In this document: positions 1 to 7,867 of the stretch, one piece after another
How the letters are laid out: each line of letters starts with the position of its first letter
Position numbering within the stretch: the stretch's first letter is position 1
Source of the DNA: Bacillus sp. Xin1
GTDB lineage: Bacteria > Bacillota > Bacilli > Bacillales > Bacillaceae_G
Assembly: GCF_013314535.1 (NCBI RefSeq)
Contig: NZ_JABUAE010000032.1
Location: forward strand, 1-54,532
DNA length: 54,532 nt
Direction of reading: 5' to 3'
Program-made: the position numbers and the translations under genes
Notes under the pieces: model-generated
What the model was told of the DNA's origin: nothing
The model's database searches: none
The model's input: only the letters and a program-made list of their open reading frames with translations

Positions 1-1257
1 TCGCTTATTTCCGTAACGATCCCCTGTTTTCGATTGGGTCGTATCTAACTTCTCGATGACAATCGGCTTGTTATACCGCTCCGCTAAGTCCACTAAGCGA
101 ATCGCTTCCACTTCGATGATTTTTGTGATTTGTCCTGTAGATTTACCCATAATAGAAAAACGAAGGGAACCACTTCCTTTGTAATTTCCATCCTTCGTTA
201 CATTTGCCCAAGCAAAATGCTCAAGATTACAATCTACACCGATCACACCATCTGATGTGCTGGAATTCGTGTGTGGATTTTCCGGTACATCGACTACACA
301 TTTCACAATATAATAGGAACCATAGTCTTCCACAGACCATGCAATCGGTTTGCCATACTTTTTCTTATTCTTACACTGTAATTGAGTTGTGATTACTTCT
401 TCAATGGCGCCTTGTCCATATGGGAACGTAACAGCTGGAAACATAAGTGTTTTCCCAAAACTTGTCGTCATCCATAATTCTTTTGTCTCAGGCACATACT
501 GAAATACAAAATTGCCATGTTTGGCATCTTTACGGCCAGATAGGATCAGTTGTTTATTTCGAGCACGAGAAAATCATGTTTTCCATTTGTCATGGTTACG
601 TACAAACTCGCGGATCGTAAATTGCGAGCGAAACAGTTTTTTGCTTCCAAATACTGCACTTGGAATATTCGTTTGATCAGATGAAAGTTTTTGCATTAAA
701 CGGGATTGTCTGTGGGTGAGATGACCGATTTTCGCCTGCATTCTTTTGATTTGAACATCTAAGTATTGGTGTTCAAACAAATATTCATTTAGCCAAATTA
801 AGGCGTCTTTTTTACGAGATAAGGAGATGAGGTTGTTGTGCTTCGCGAAGTGGGTGTTTTTCGGAAACGTTAACTTTCCTTTCACACAACTTTGTTTGAT
901 TCTGCGAAGATTTGTTAGTTTTGTCCGTTCTTGTTTCAACTTTTTCTTAAGCTTCTTAAGCTTCTCTTGCGTTTGCTTCTCATATTGTTTTTGTAACGCC
1001 ATTAAACCTGTAAACAACGCCTTTGCTTCTTGCGCCGCACTGTTTGCATAATAATCATTCAATTGATAGTTTCGCTTGAGAACGAGATGAAGACTGTCTG
1101 GATACAACTTACGGTTCCAACGTTTTTCACGAACGATCGTTTGGAACGCAAAACGTTTTGCCTGATTAAATGTTTCGATTGTCTCTACCAATGCATCTAC
1201 CATTTCATGCGGTACATCTATCTTGTAGATCCGTTTCGAAAAATACGCTTTCTTCAC
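1..1257 (-). pseudogene. tnpB: tnpB-family gene with a premature stop (copy 1)
   Basis: The gene starts at a GTG at 1257 and reads for 227 codons before TGA (574-576). The intact copy has TTA (Leu228) at the same place, so one base change (T to G in the coding strand) truncates the protein. Downstream of the stop the frame stays open and encodes the remaining RuvC-like region, including the VDCN-type motif, up to the window edge. This is therefore a recent point-mutated pseudogene, not a decayed relic. The family is described under the intact copy at 48804-50474. Read-through or a shortened N-terminal product cannot be excluded. Confidence 0.9.
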
Positions 1258-1407
1258 CTGTTCTCACTTCCTTTTATTTGATGAGATCATTATACACCGA
1301 ATCGAACGTTAGTTCCACAAAGAAGCGGCGTTTTCTTTAAAAAGCAAAAACCGATTCATCCCCCACCTTCACTTCGTTTAGAGGAAGGGGTCTTCTCGGT
1401 TAAAATG
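1..1407 (-). mobile_element. TnpB-only IS200/IS605-type element, copy 1 (cut by window edge)
   Basis: This is the left-end part of a TnpB-only insertion element. It is collinear, without a single indel over 1,257 bp of tnpB, with the complete copy at 48509-50624; position 1 here aligns with 49218 there. The left end (tnpB 5' side) carries the same nested hairpin as copy 2 and abuts TTTAT (1408-1412 read on the minus strand), the apparent target. The right end lies outside the window. No tnpA is visible, so any movement would need a transposase supplied in trans. Both copies point the same way. Confidence 0.85.
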
Positions 1408-1424
1408 ATAAATCGGATTGATGA

Positions 1425-1482
1425 TCCAGAAAAGTAGATAACCTGAGGAGGAAGGTAACTTCTGGACTTAATCTACTTTTCT
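1425..1482. other. Overlapping inverted repeats in an unexplained 327-bp gap
   Basis: Between the IS left end and the next gene (1413-1739) there is no credible ORF. A perfect 12-bp inverted repeat pairs 1428-1439 (AGAAAAGTAGAT) with 1471-1482. A second 7-bp repeat pairs TCCAGAA (1425-1431) with TTCTGGA (1460-1466). The two stems share 1428-1431, so they cannot form together. The loop contains GGAGGAAGG. I do not recognise an RNA family; it could be a structured leader, a small RNA or a repeat remnant. Confidence 0.4.
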
Positions 1483-1627
1483 TGATAATAATCACATTAT
1501 TTAGTTACATCGATTGCAAGATATACAACAATGATGTAGAGCTACATGGCTATCGATACGCTCGGTTCCGGGGACTGAGGTCTGTCCAAATGTGGGCTTA
1601 TCTCACTGCAGCCTGCCAAAACATGAA

Positions 1628-1675
1628 AACATAGCCCTTCATCTGACCCTTTTTAGTCAGGTGAAAGGCTATGTT
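1628..1675 (-). terminator. Long hairpin terminator after the nucleoside hydrolase remnant
   Basis: AACATAGCCCTTCATCTGAC pairs with the distal arm ending GGCTATGTT (18 of 20 positions complementary), followed by T-rich sequence on both strands. It lies 65 bp beyond the stop of the minus-strand gene at 1740 and probably ends that transcript; it could act in both directions. Confidence 0.75.
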
Positions 1676-1739
1676 TCTTATTTTGTATAGATAAAAATAG
1701 ATACCTTGCACCACATCTGTATTATGTTTAGTTTTTATT

Positions 1740-2144
1740 TTAAAATTGTTCTTTTGTCATTACAGTCATAAATTCTTTAAAAAACTTATTATAGTCAAAA
1801 TTTACAGCAACACGCTGCCTTGGACGGTCACCTAAATTTTCAGTAGTAAAGAAGTTTCGAAAATCCCCGATACTTTGTCCACGAGCTGTACCGTTTTCAA
1901 TGGTTAAAATTTGAGATTCATAATAGGTAAACATATCGTCATACATAATTCCCATTAATGGCAGAATGTCATGAACTGGACTTCCTTGAATATTTGGCAC
2001 CCGTTTCTTGTAAAAATCATAATAATAGTCTAGCAAAGGTTTCACTAAATCTGTTTTTCCAATTTCGTCGGCTAAATATGTAAATATAAGTGCTACAGCA
2101 TCATCAATTCCTATGTCACCAAAGAATAGAACCTTCTTCCCCAT
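1740..2144 (-). pseudogene. Inosine/uridine-preferring nucleoside hydrolase, internally deleted
   Basis: The N-terminus (KVLFFGDIGIDDAVALI) has the aspartate cluster used by nucleoside hydrolases to bind calcium, and the C-terminal part (NIQGSPVHDILPLM, then ARGQSIGDFR) matches the end of the same family. Family members are about 300 residues; this one is 134, and the middle, which normally holds the substrate-binding core and further calcium ligands, is missing. The reading frame is preserved across the deletion, so a protein may still be made, but hydrolysis of nucleosides is unlikely. The usual DPGIDD is DIGIDD here, a further sign of relaxed selection. The start ATG follows an AGAGGTG ribosome site. 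Confidence 0.8.
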
Positions 2145-2203
2145 TTATTCACCTCTTTAGATTTTTACACTTATTTCTTTATCACTTACAAAAACTTTTT
2201 CAA

Positions 2204-3661
2204 CTACCGATGATCCAAGTTATTTACTTCATACGCAACCCGTATTCCTGATTCAATTGCTCCTTGCATCCACCCATGGGTAAGCGTCGTATGTTCACCA
2301 GCAAAATGCACTTTTCCTTCAGATGTAGGGATATACGGGTATAATTCTAATTCCTGTCCCGGCTCGAAAGCCGTGAAAGCTCCACAAGAATAAGGGTTTT
2401 TCCCCCAACTAAAGGAAGCACCTGACACGAATTCAAAGTAAACTTGATTTCCGTAAATTTCTGCTAAATCCATCAAGGCGTATCGAATTCGCTCTTTTTC
2501 AGATAAGCTGTCCCACGTTAAAGCTTCATCTGCCCATGTATAACTTGCCAAAATCACCGCATTCCCTCTTGTACCAATCCCATAGCTTGGATAGTAGGTA
2601 AACCGAATCGGTAGTTCCGTTATAGATTTACCACCATATTGACCTTTCCTTTCCCAAAACCTGCTTTTAAACTCGATTGCGATTTTTGTTGAGGCCATAT
2701 AGTTGACTTCGCGAATTGCTTTTCGCTTATTATAAGAAAAAGAATCATACGGTTCGACTTTCACAAATCGCAAAGCTGAAAAAGGGATCGTTATTATGGC
2801 AAGATCACCAGTTATTGCGGAATACTCTGAGGTTTGTTGATGAATAGAATGGATGGTTACACTGTTTTTTTCCTGAACGATTTTTGTCATTTTTTGATGG
2901 AATAGTATATTTTCTTTTAATTGCGGTAGAAATGCCCGAGGTAATTGATCCATGCCGCCCGTTATCTCATAAAAATGAGTTGTTGATGTGAAAAATATGG
3001 CTTCCCTTAAAACTTCAATAAAGGACATCCCCATGTATGCTTCCATATCAAGAAGTACACCAATCATGTCAATTGCACCATCTGAAAAATAGGAGTTTAA
3101 GATAAAACCTAACGAATATTTTCTATATCGCTTTTCCAGAAGAGGCCAATTTTTCTCCGGGTCTTGTTTAATAAAATCGAGAATAGGTTGTATGACGAAA
3201 AGCAACAATTCTTCAGCTGTTTTCCCTCTTTCATTAGGAAAAACTGGATATTTCAAAATACTTGGATTCCGTTCAAACATGTTGAGACGTGTTTGAACAC
3301 CATTTGCGTAAATAATATCCAGTGGAGTTCGATTAATAAATAAATTTATCGGCAGCCTGAACTTTTTGATATACTCTAAGGTTAAAGAATGTGTATTAGG
3401 AATTCGCATCGGTCCTGCGTTGAAGTATAAACCATTACTAAAGGGAGAGCGCAAAGTATGAACACGTCCCCCTATCCTATCATTCGCTTCAAGAATTGTG
3501 ACTGTATGCCCCGTTCCTTTTAATAAGGAGGCCGCAACAAGTCCAGCCATTCCCGCACCAACAACAATAATATGTTTAGGAGATTGCGAGTTTCCAAGAC
3601 CATTTCTAATCATACTAATCATTTGCTCAGTGGTTAATTGATTGTTCCTATTCTCAGGCAT
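2204..3661 (-). CDS. FAD-dependent amine oxidase (flavin monoamine / L-amino acid oxidase family)
   Basis: This predicted flavoprotein should oxidise an amine or amino acid to the imine with hydrogen peroxide as by-product. Near the N-terminus is the Rossmann dinucleotide motif VVGAGMAGLVAA, followed by the acidic end of the second strand (ILEAND) and the GG motif RIGGRVHT. Near the C-terminus, FAGEHTTLTHGWMQGAIESG is the FAD-binding signature of the amine oxidase superfamily. I chose the ATG at 3661 because GGAGAG lies 5 nt upstream; an in-frame ATG 33 bp further upstream (3694) also has an AAGGA site, so the start is uncertain. The substrate cannot be told from sequence. Peroxide production fits, perhaps by chance, with the catalase downstream in the window. 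Confidence 0.85.
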   Translation of the reverse strand: MPENRNNQLTTEQMISMIRNGLGNSQSPKHIIVVGAGMAGLVAASLLKGTGHTVTILEANDRIGGRVHTLRSPFSNGLYFNAGPMRIPNTHSLTLEYIKKFRLPINLFINRTPLDIIYANGVQTRLNMFERNPSILKYPVFPNERGKTAEELLLFVIQPILDFIKQDPEKNWPLLEKRYRKYSLGFILNSYFSDGAIDMIGVLLDMEAYMGMSFIEVLREAIFFTSTTHFYEITGGMDQLPRAFLPQLKENILFHQKMTKIVQEKNSVTIHSIHQQTSEYSAITGDLAIITIPFSALRFVKVEPYDSFSYNKRKAIREVNYMASTKIAIEFKSRFWERKGQYGGKSITELPIRFTYYPSYGIGTRGNAVILASYTWADEALTWDSLSEKERIRYALMDLAEIYGNQVYFEFVSGASFSWGKNPYSCGAFTAFEPGQELELYPYIPTSEGKVHFAGEHTTLTHGWMQGAIESGIRVAYEVNNLDHR

Positions 3662-4051
3662 CTCTTCTCTCCTCTGCAAAAGTATTCCTTGCATTATATT
3701 CCTTCGCAGGGATGCCTATGTGTTTTTTACATTAATGTATATAATTACCTTTTCAATCAATATTCCAATTAAAATCAAGAAAGTAAAAAGTATAAAAAAG
3801 AAATAAAGTTCTTATAGATATTTTAAAATACAAAGCGCCTGAAAATCAGTTGTCGTTTTTATTCATTATATTCGTAGACATACCTATATGAATCACCGCT
3901 ACAAGATGAGCTACTCTCGTTTTCTCACTTTATTTTAACTTGGCATAGAACAAAAAAAGGATCTGACCGCTTCTATGCCCGTCAGACCCTCTCTCCCGCC
4001 TAAAAAGTATGTTTTATATTTTTTTGTTCCACTTGAGAATGAAGAATGTTA
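3662..4051. other. Intergenic region with one copy of repeat family A-D
   Basis: The 390 bp between the catalase stop and the amine oxidase start hold no gene. The first part is AT-rich and probably carries the amine oxidase promoter. Positions about 3896-4020 are a copy of an intergenic repeat also found near 39842-39980, 43067-43193 and, in part, 39740-39795. The shared core is GCTTCTAYGC...CTCTCTCCC..CCTAAAAAG followed by TTTAT. This copy is immediately downstream of katA and may serve as its 3' region. Confidence 0.6.
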
Positions 4052-5518
4052 TTACTTCGCAGGTTTTCCTACATACGCCGAAATATCAACATTTAATGCT
4101 TTCGCTAAACGCATACCGTACTCCTGATCCGCACGGAAGAAGTTGCAGATTGCAAGTAATTTTGTTTGCTCATGCACATCTTTTAAGTCGTTTGTTAAGT
4201 TTGCGATTAAGTTGTCTTGTTCTTCTTTAGAGAATGAACGGTAACGCTCACCCGCTTGCTTGAAGTCGTTTGGTTTGTCAATTTTTTCACGAGATACATA
4301 ACCTTCAAGCTTCATAGTGGAATCGCGGTATGCTGGATCTTCAACTGGGTTTTCCGCATGACGACTTGGTTCGTAGTTAATCGTAGATGGTTGTTGATTC
4401 ATTTGCATTGCACCATCGCGTTGTTGATTGCGAACAGCTGCATACGGGCAGTTTACTGGAATTTGTAAATAATTCGACCCAAGACGATAACGCTGTGTAT
4501 CTGGGTAAGAGAATAAGCGCCCTTGTAATAATTTATCTTCAGACGGTTCAATGCCAGGTACAGTTGCACTCGGAGTAAACGCCGCTTGTTCTACTTCTGC
4601 AAAGAAGTTTTGCGGATTACGATTCAGTGTCATTGTTCCGACTTCCATTAATGGGAATTGATCTTCTGGCCATACTTTCGTTGGATCTAATGGATCGAAG
4701 TCTAAAGAATCCATTTCATCCAGTTGCATCACTTGTACGTGGAGATCCCATTTTGGATAATTCCCTTTTTCAATCGCATCAAATAAGTCACGAGTTGCAT
4801 GGTTGAAGTCTTTCCCTTGTACTTGTTCTACTTCTTTTGCACTTAAGTTACGAACACCTTGCCTTGGTTTCCAATGATATTTAATATAAACAATTTTTCC
4901 TTCTGCATTAATCCATTTAAATGAATGCACTCCGAAACCTTCCATTTGGCGGTAGTTTGCTGGAGTTCCATAATCAGAGAATACCCACGTCATCATATGT
5001 GTAGACTCTGGAGACAATGTCATGAAGTCCCAGTAACGATCTGGCGTTTGAATATTTGTATCTGGTGCTGGTTTTAAAGAATGCACCATGTCGGGGAATT
5101 TAATTGCATCACGAATGAAGAAAACAGGTAAATGGTTACCAACAATATCATAGTTTCCTTCTTCTGTATAAAACTTCACAGCGAATCCGCGTGGATCACG
5201 AGCTGTTTCTGGAGAGCCTTGCCCATGAATAACCGTTGAGAAACGAACGAATACAGGTGTTTCTGTTCCCACGTTTTGTAAAAATGCTGCTTTTGTATAT
5301 TGCTTCATGCTATTTTTCGTTACGAAAACACCATGCGCACCCGCGCCACGCGCATGTACGACACGCTCTGGAATACGTTCACGATCAAAATGAGCAAGCT
5401 TTTCTACTAAATGATAATCTTCTAATAATACCGGTCCACGGCGACCAGCTGTACGAGAGTTTTGGTTGTCTCCTACTGGAGCACCTTGGTTTGTTGTTAA
5501 GCGATTATTTGGATTCAT
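4052..5518 (-). CDS. katA: Vegetative monofunctional heme catalase
   Basis: This enzyme breaks hydrogen peroxide into water and oxygen in the cytoplasm. At 488 residues it has the size of small-subunit (clade 3) catalases. The essential distal histidine is His55 in RVVHARGAGAHG, the distal asparagine is Asn128 in VGNHLPVFF, and the proximal heme-ligand tyrosine is Tyr338 in RLFSYPDTQRYRLG. The start ATG follows AGGAGG. It lies 57 bp after the ferrochelatase gene on the same strand, so heme supply and the heme enzyme are probably co-transcribed. Two sequences close to the PerR operator lie in that 57-bp gap (5540-5554 and 5560-5574), pointing to peroxide-inducible control. The assignment is firm. 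Confidence 0.97.
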   Translation of the reverse strand: MNPNNRLTTNQGAPVGDNQNSRTAGRRGPVLLEDYHLVEKLAHFDRERIPERVVHARGAGAHGVFVTKNSMKQYTKAAFLQNVGTETPVFVRFSTVIHGQGSPETARDPRGFAVKFYTEEGNYDIVGNHLPVFFIRDAIKFPDMVHSLKPAPDTNIQTPDRYWDFMTLSPESTHMMTWVFSDYGTPANYRQMEGFGVHSFKWINAEGKIVYIKYHWKPRQGVRNLSAKEVEQVQGKDFNHATRDLFDAIEKGNYPKWDLHVQVMQLDEMDSLDFDPLDPTKVWPEDQFPLMEVGTMTLNRNPQNFFAEVEQAAFTPSATVPGIEPSEDKLLQGRLFSYPDTQRYRLGSNYLQIPVNCPYAAVRNQQRDGAMQMNQQPSTINYEPSRHAENPVEDPAYRDSTMKLEGYVSREKIDKPNDFKQAGERYRSFSKEEQDNLIANLTNDLKDVHEQTKLLAICNFFRADQEYGMRLAKALNVDISAYVGKPAK

Positions 5519-5539
5519 CAGGGGGAACCTCCTATTATT

Positions 5540-5574
5540 TTATAATAATAATTACTTATTTAGAATTATTATAA
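5540..5574 (-). promoter_or_regulatory. Two tandem PerR-like boxes upstream of katA
   Basis: The published Bacillus PerR box is TTATAATNATTATAA. Positions 5560-5574 (minus strand TTATAATAATTCTAA) match it at 13 of 15 positions, and 5540-5554 (minus strand TAATTATTATTATAA) also match at 13 of 15. They lie between the hemH stop and the katA ribosome site. The region is very AT-rich, so one of the two may be chance; position directly upstream of katA is the main support. Confidence 0.65.
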
Positions 5575-5575
5575 A

Positions 5576-6535
5576 TTAATTATTATTTAAAATTACTTTT
5601 TTGTCAATTATTTCATTCGCTTTTTTGGAAACAATTTCTACTAAGCAATCAATAAATGAATCTTGCGCATTTGGCATAGCTGGTCTGAAATAGGATGCAC
5701 CTAATTCATCTGTTACCACTTTACATTCATAATCATTGTCATATAACACTTCTAAATGTTCTGCTACAAACCCGACAGGACAGTATACAAAAGATTCATA
5801 ACCATACTTTTCATATAAATCTTTCGTTATATCTTGCACATCTGGTCCAATCCATGGATCTGGTGTATTACCTGCACTTTGCCAGGCGATTGTATAATGC
5901 TGAATATCCGCTTCTGCAGCAATTAAATCCGCTGTATGCTGCAGTTGTTTCACATATGGATCTCCGGCTGCAATAATTTTTTCCGGTAAACTATGTGCAG
6001 AAAAAACAACAACGGCTTTCTCCCTATCCACAATTCTAGTAAATATTTCTTTCACTTCGTTTGCCCAATAAGCAATAAATTTCGGTTCGTCGTACCATTG
6101 TTCAATCGGTGCTATAGCTGGACCATTTATACTTTCAGAAATTTTCCGAGCGCGCTCGTTGTACGCTTTAATACTAAACGTTGAATAATGCGGTGCTAAT
6201 ACAATACTAATTGCTTCCTCAATACCGTCTTGTTTCATTTCTTCTACTGCATCTTCAATAAAAGGTGCAACATGCTTCAAACCTAAATAACTAACAAATT
6301 CATATTCTGAAAAACGTCTATTCAGTTCAACCGTTAATTTGTTGGCTTGCTCCTTTGTAATCTTCGCTAGCGGTGAAATACCACCAATCGCTTTATAGCG
6401 CCTCACCAAATCATCAAGCGCTTCTTGAGATGGCTTTCGTCCGTGACGTATATGCGTATAATATGCTCCCACATCTTCTAATGACTCTGGCGTCCCATAC
6501 GCCATCACAAGTAAGCCTATTTTCTTCTTATTCAT
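5576..6535 (-). CDS. hemH: Ferrochelatase (coproporphyrin ferrochelatase type)
   Basis: This cytoplasmic enzyme inserts ferrous iron into the porphyrin in the last steps of heme synthesis; in Gram-positives the substrate is usually coproporphyrin III. The 319-residue length and the motifs [28 protein letters not shown] and [10 protein letters not shown] (containing the conserved catalytic histidine) match the family. The B. cereus group is known to carry more than one hemH; this copy sits directly upstream of katA rather than in a hem cluster, which fits a role in supplying heme to catalase during peroxide stress. A good promoter and a PerR-like box precede it (6590-6632). Confidence 0.95.
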   Translation of the reverse strand: MNKKKIGLLVMAYGTPESLEDVGAYYTHIRHGRKPSQEALDDLVRRYKAIGGISPLAKITKEQANKLTVELNRRFSEYEFVSYLGLKHVAPFIEDAVEEMKQDGIEEAISIVLAPHYSTFSIKAYNERARKISESINGPAIAPIEQWYDEPKFIAYWANEVKEIFTRIVDREKAVVVFSAHSLPEKIIAAGDPYVKQLQHTADLIAAEADIQHYTIAWQSAGNTPDPWIGPDVQDITKDLYEKYGYESFVYCPVGFVAEHLEVLYDNDYECKVVTDELGASYFRPAMPNAQDSFIDCLVEIVSKKANEIIDKKVILNNN

Positions 6536-6589
6536 CTATATTCACCTCAATATCGGAAATGAGAATCTTTTTCAAAAGCATTTGTTTCC

Positions 6590-6632
6590 AGTATAACAAT
6601 TGATAATGAGTACGTCAAAATAATAATTATAA
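6590..6632 (-). promoter_or_regulatory. SigA promoter with overlapping PerR-like box for hemH-katA
   Basis: On the minus strand TTGACG (6613-6618) and TATACT (6590-6595) are separated by exactly 17 bp, a strong vegetative promoter. A PerR-box match (6618-6632, 13 of 15 positions to TTATAATNATTATAA) touches the -35 element. This is the classic layout for repression by PerR with release under peroxide. The transcript would start about 50 bp ahead of hemH. Confidence 0.75.
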
Positions 6633-6766
6633 ATAAGTATTTTTTATAATATGATTTTGAATTTCATTTGATAATTTATTTAATATTTTTCGTCATATTC
6701 TGGTTTACTTCGATCTATATAAAACGAATATGATATAGGAGTGCTATCGGTGCATACTACTCATAC

Positions 6767-6801
6767 AAAAACGCCTGGATTTAACTAAATCCAGGCGTTT
6801 T
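6767..6801. terminator. Perfect hairpin terminator
   Basis: AAAACGCCTGGATTT and its exact complement flank an AACT loop, with A-runs on one side and T-runs on the other, so it can work in both directions. It probably ends the minus-strand gene at 6859-7152. The rest of the 323-bp gap (6536-6858) holds the hemH promoter and nothing else firm. Confidence 0.85.
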
Positions 6802-6858
6802 ACTCATATGTCTTATTTCACTATCATACATTTCCGTAAGTATAATCGTTCTTGATAT

Positions 6859-7152
6859 TTAATTTTTGAATGATAACCCATTTTCCTGCAAAGCAGTTCT
6901 CAGTTTAGGTAAAGATGCTGGTCCCATACCGTGAAATTGCAAAATCTCCTTCTCACTATATGTTGATAGTTGTTGCAAAGAAGTGATTCCGCTGTGTTCT
7001 AGTGCTCGTCTTGCTGGTGCTGATAGTAAGGAAAGAAATCCATGGTCAGGTTTGCGCTCTTGCTCGCAAATCGGACAGGTTGGACATTCGCTACTTTTAT
7101 AATATTTGTGCCCTTTATCGCAAACCCTTACATTTTTTTCTGAAATCGTCAT
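6859..7152 (-). CDS. Small zinc-ribbon protein with an RpoA-C-terminal-like helix-hairpin-helix domain
   Basis: The first half has a cysteine cluster (VCDKGHKYYKSSECPTCPIC) that looks like a small zinc-binding knuckle. The second half (LEHSGITSLQQLSTYSEKE followed by ILQFHGMGPASLPKLRTAL) resembles the helix-hairpin-helix fold of the RNA polymerase alpha C-terminal domain, often annotated as an RpoA-C-terminal-domain-containing protein. I chose the ATG at 7152, 9 nt after AAAGGAGA, giving 97 residues; an upstream TTG extension has no better site. Nucleic-acid binding is inferred, and no specific role is known. Confidence 0.65.
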   Translation of the reverse strand: MTISEKNVRVCDKGHKYYKSSECPTCPICEQERKPDHGFLSLLSAPARRALEHSGITSLQQLSTYSEKEILQFHGMGPASLPKLRTALQENGLSFKN

Positions 7153-7305
7153 ATTAAAATGTCTCCTTTCTGTTGAAATTATTTTCCCTTTCAACACCCT
7201 ACTAACTATCGAGGATTGATTTATTTAATTTTTCCAAGTTTGCTATTTATACTTTGATGTGCGCTTCACTATCCCCTTATCGCACCATTTCTATTTGATT
7301 TTAAC

Positions 7306-7425
7306 ATAAAGTGAAACTTTAATCAGTGGAGGTTTTCCTCTCCCTTCACTGATTATTAACCCTCACCAATCGGGCTTTTACGGACAGTTGATCCCACCTC
7401 TACATAATCTTGAGGTGGGGGATTC
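7306..7425 (+). repeat. Half of a bcr1 repeat, fused to a tnpB-element relic
   Basis: Starting at the ATAAA flank, the sequence follows bcr1 through its AATCAGTG hairpin and the CAATCGGGC block to the CAGTTGATC segment. At the inner hairpin it changes from bcr1 into the right end of the TnpB element found complete at 48509-50624. The rest of bcr1 (the CCCGC end) is absent. Confidence 0.75.
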
Positions 7426-7592
7426 TACTATTTATGACCTAATAAAAACAGTTCCTCTCGTTCAACAAAAGAATACAACGATATAAAAGTCCGGTAGCAC
7501 CCTTATACAAGACGACCAATCGTCAAAGCGGTGGATTGATGAATAGAGACACCAAGTTTCCGTATATATCGCATCTTCCCTTAGGCGCAGAT
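7400..7592 (-). mobile_element. Right-end relic of the TnpB element of 1-1407 and 48509-50624
   Basis: The segment AACAGTTCCTCTCGTTCAAC and its neighbourhood match the untranslated right end of copy 2 (near 48575). A jump of about 380 bp follows, then about 70 bp matching tnpB codons near 49031-49097 (GGATTGATGAATAGAGA). The left end and most of tnpB are gone. With the bcr1 half before it, this explains most of the 715-bp gap 7153-7867; the remainder is AT-rich and includes the promoter region of the next gene. Confidence 0.75.
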
Positions 7593-7867
7593 ATGATATC
7601 TCATGGTGTAAGACTTACTAAGTTTAATATTATAAAATCAAAATAAAATGAATGAAAGATGTATAAAGATAATTAGTGGTATATAATTCCATTGCAATAT
7701 TCGACTTCAAGTATATCGTGTAAATATTGATATACAATTAATGACGATACTCTTTCAATTTGTTAGTATATAAATGACTTAACCATAAATTAGAAATAAT
7801 TATACTAATTTATGAATTTATATTCAAAATGAATATATCTCAACGATTTTCAGGAGGTTTTTTTCAA

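Noticed and set aside
204-392. Plus-strand ORFs inside tnpB copies (also 827-1281 and 49421-50498)
   Set aside because: They are antisense to a clear tnpB frame, lack family features and occur in both copies only because the DNA is repeated.
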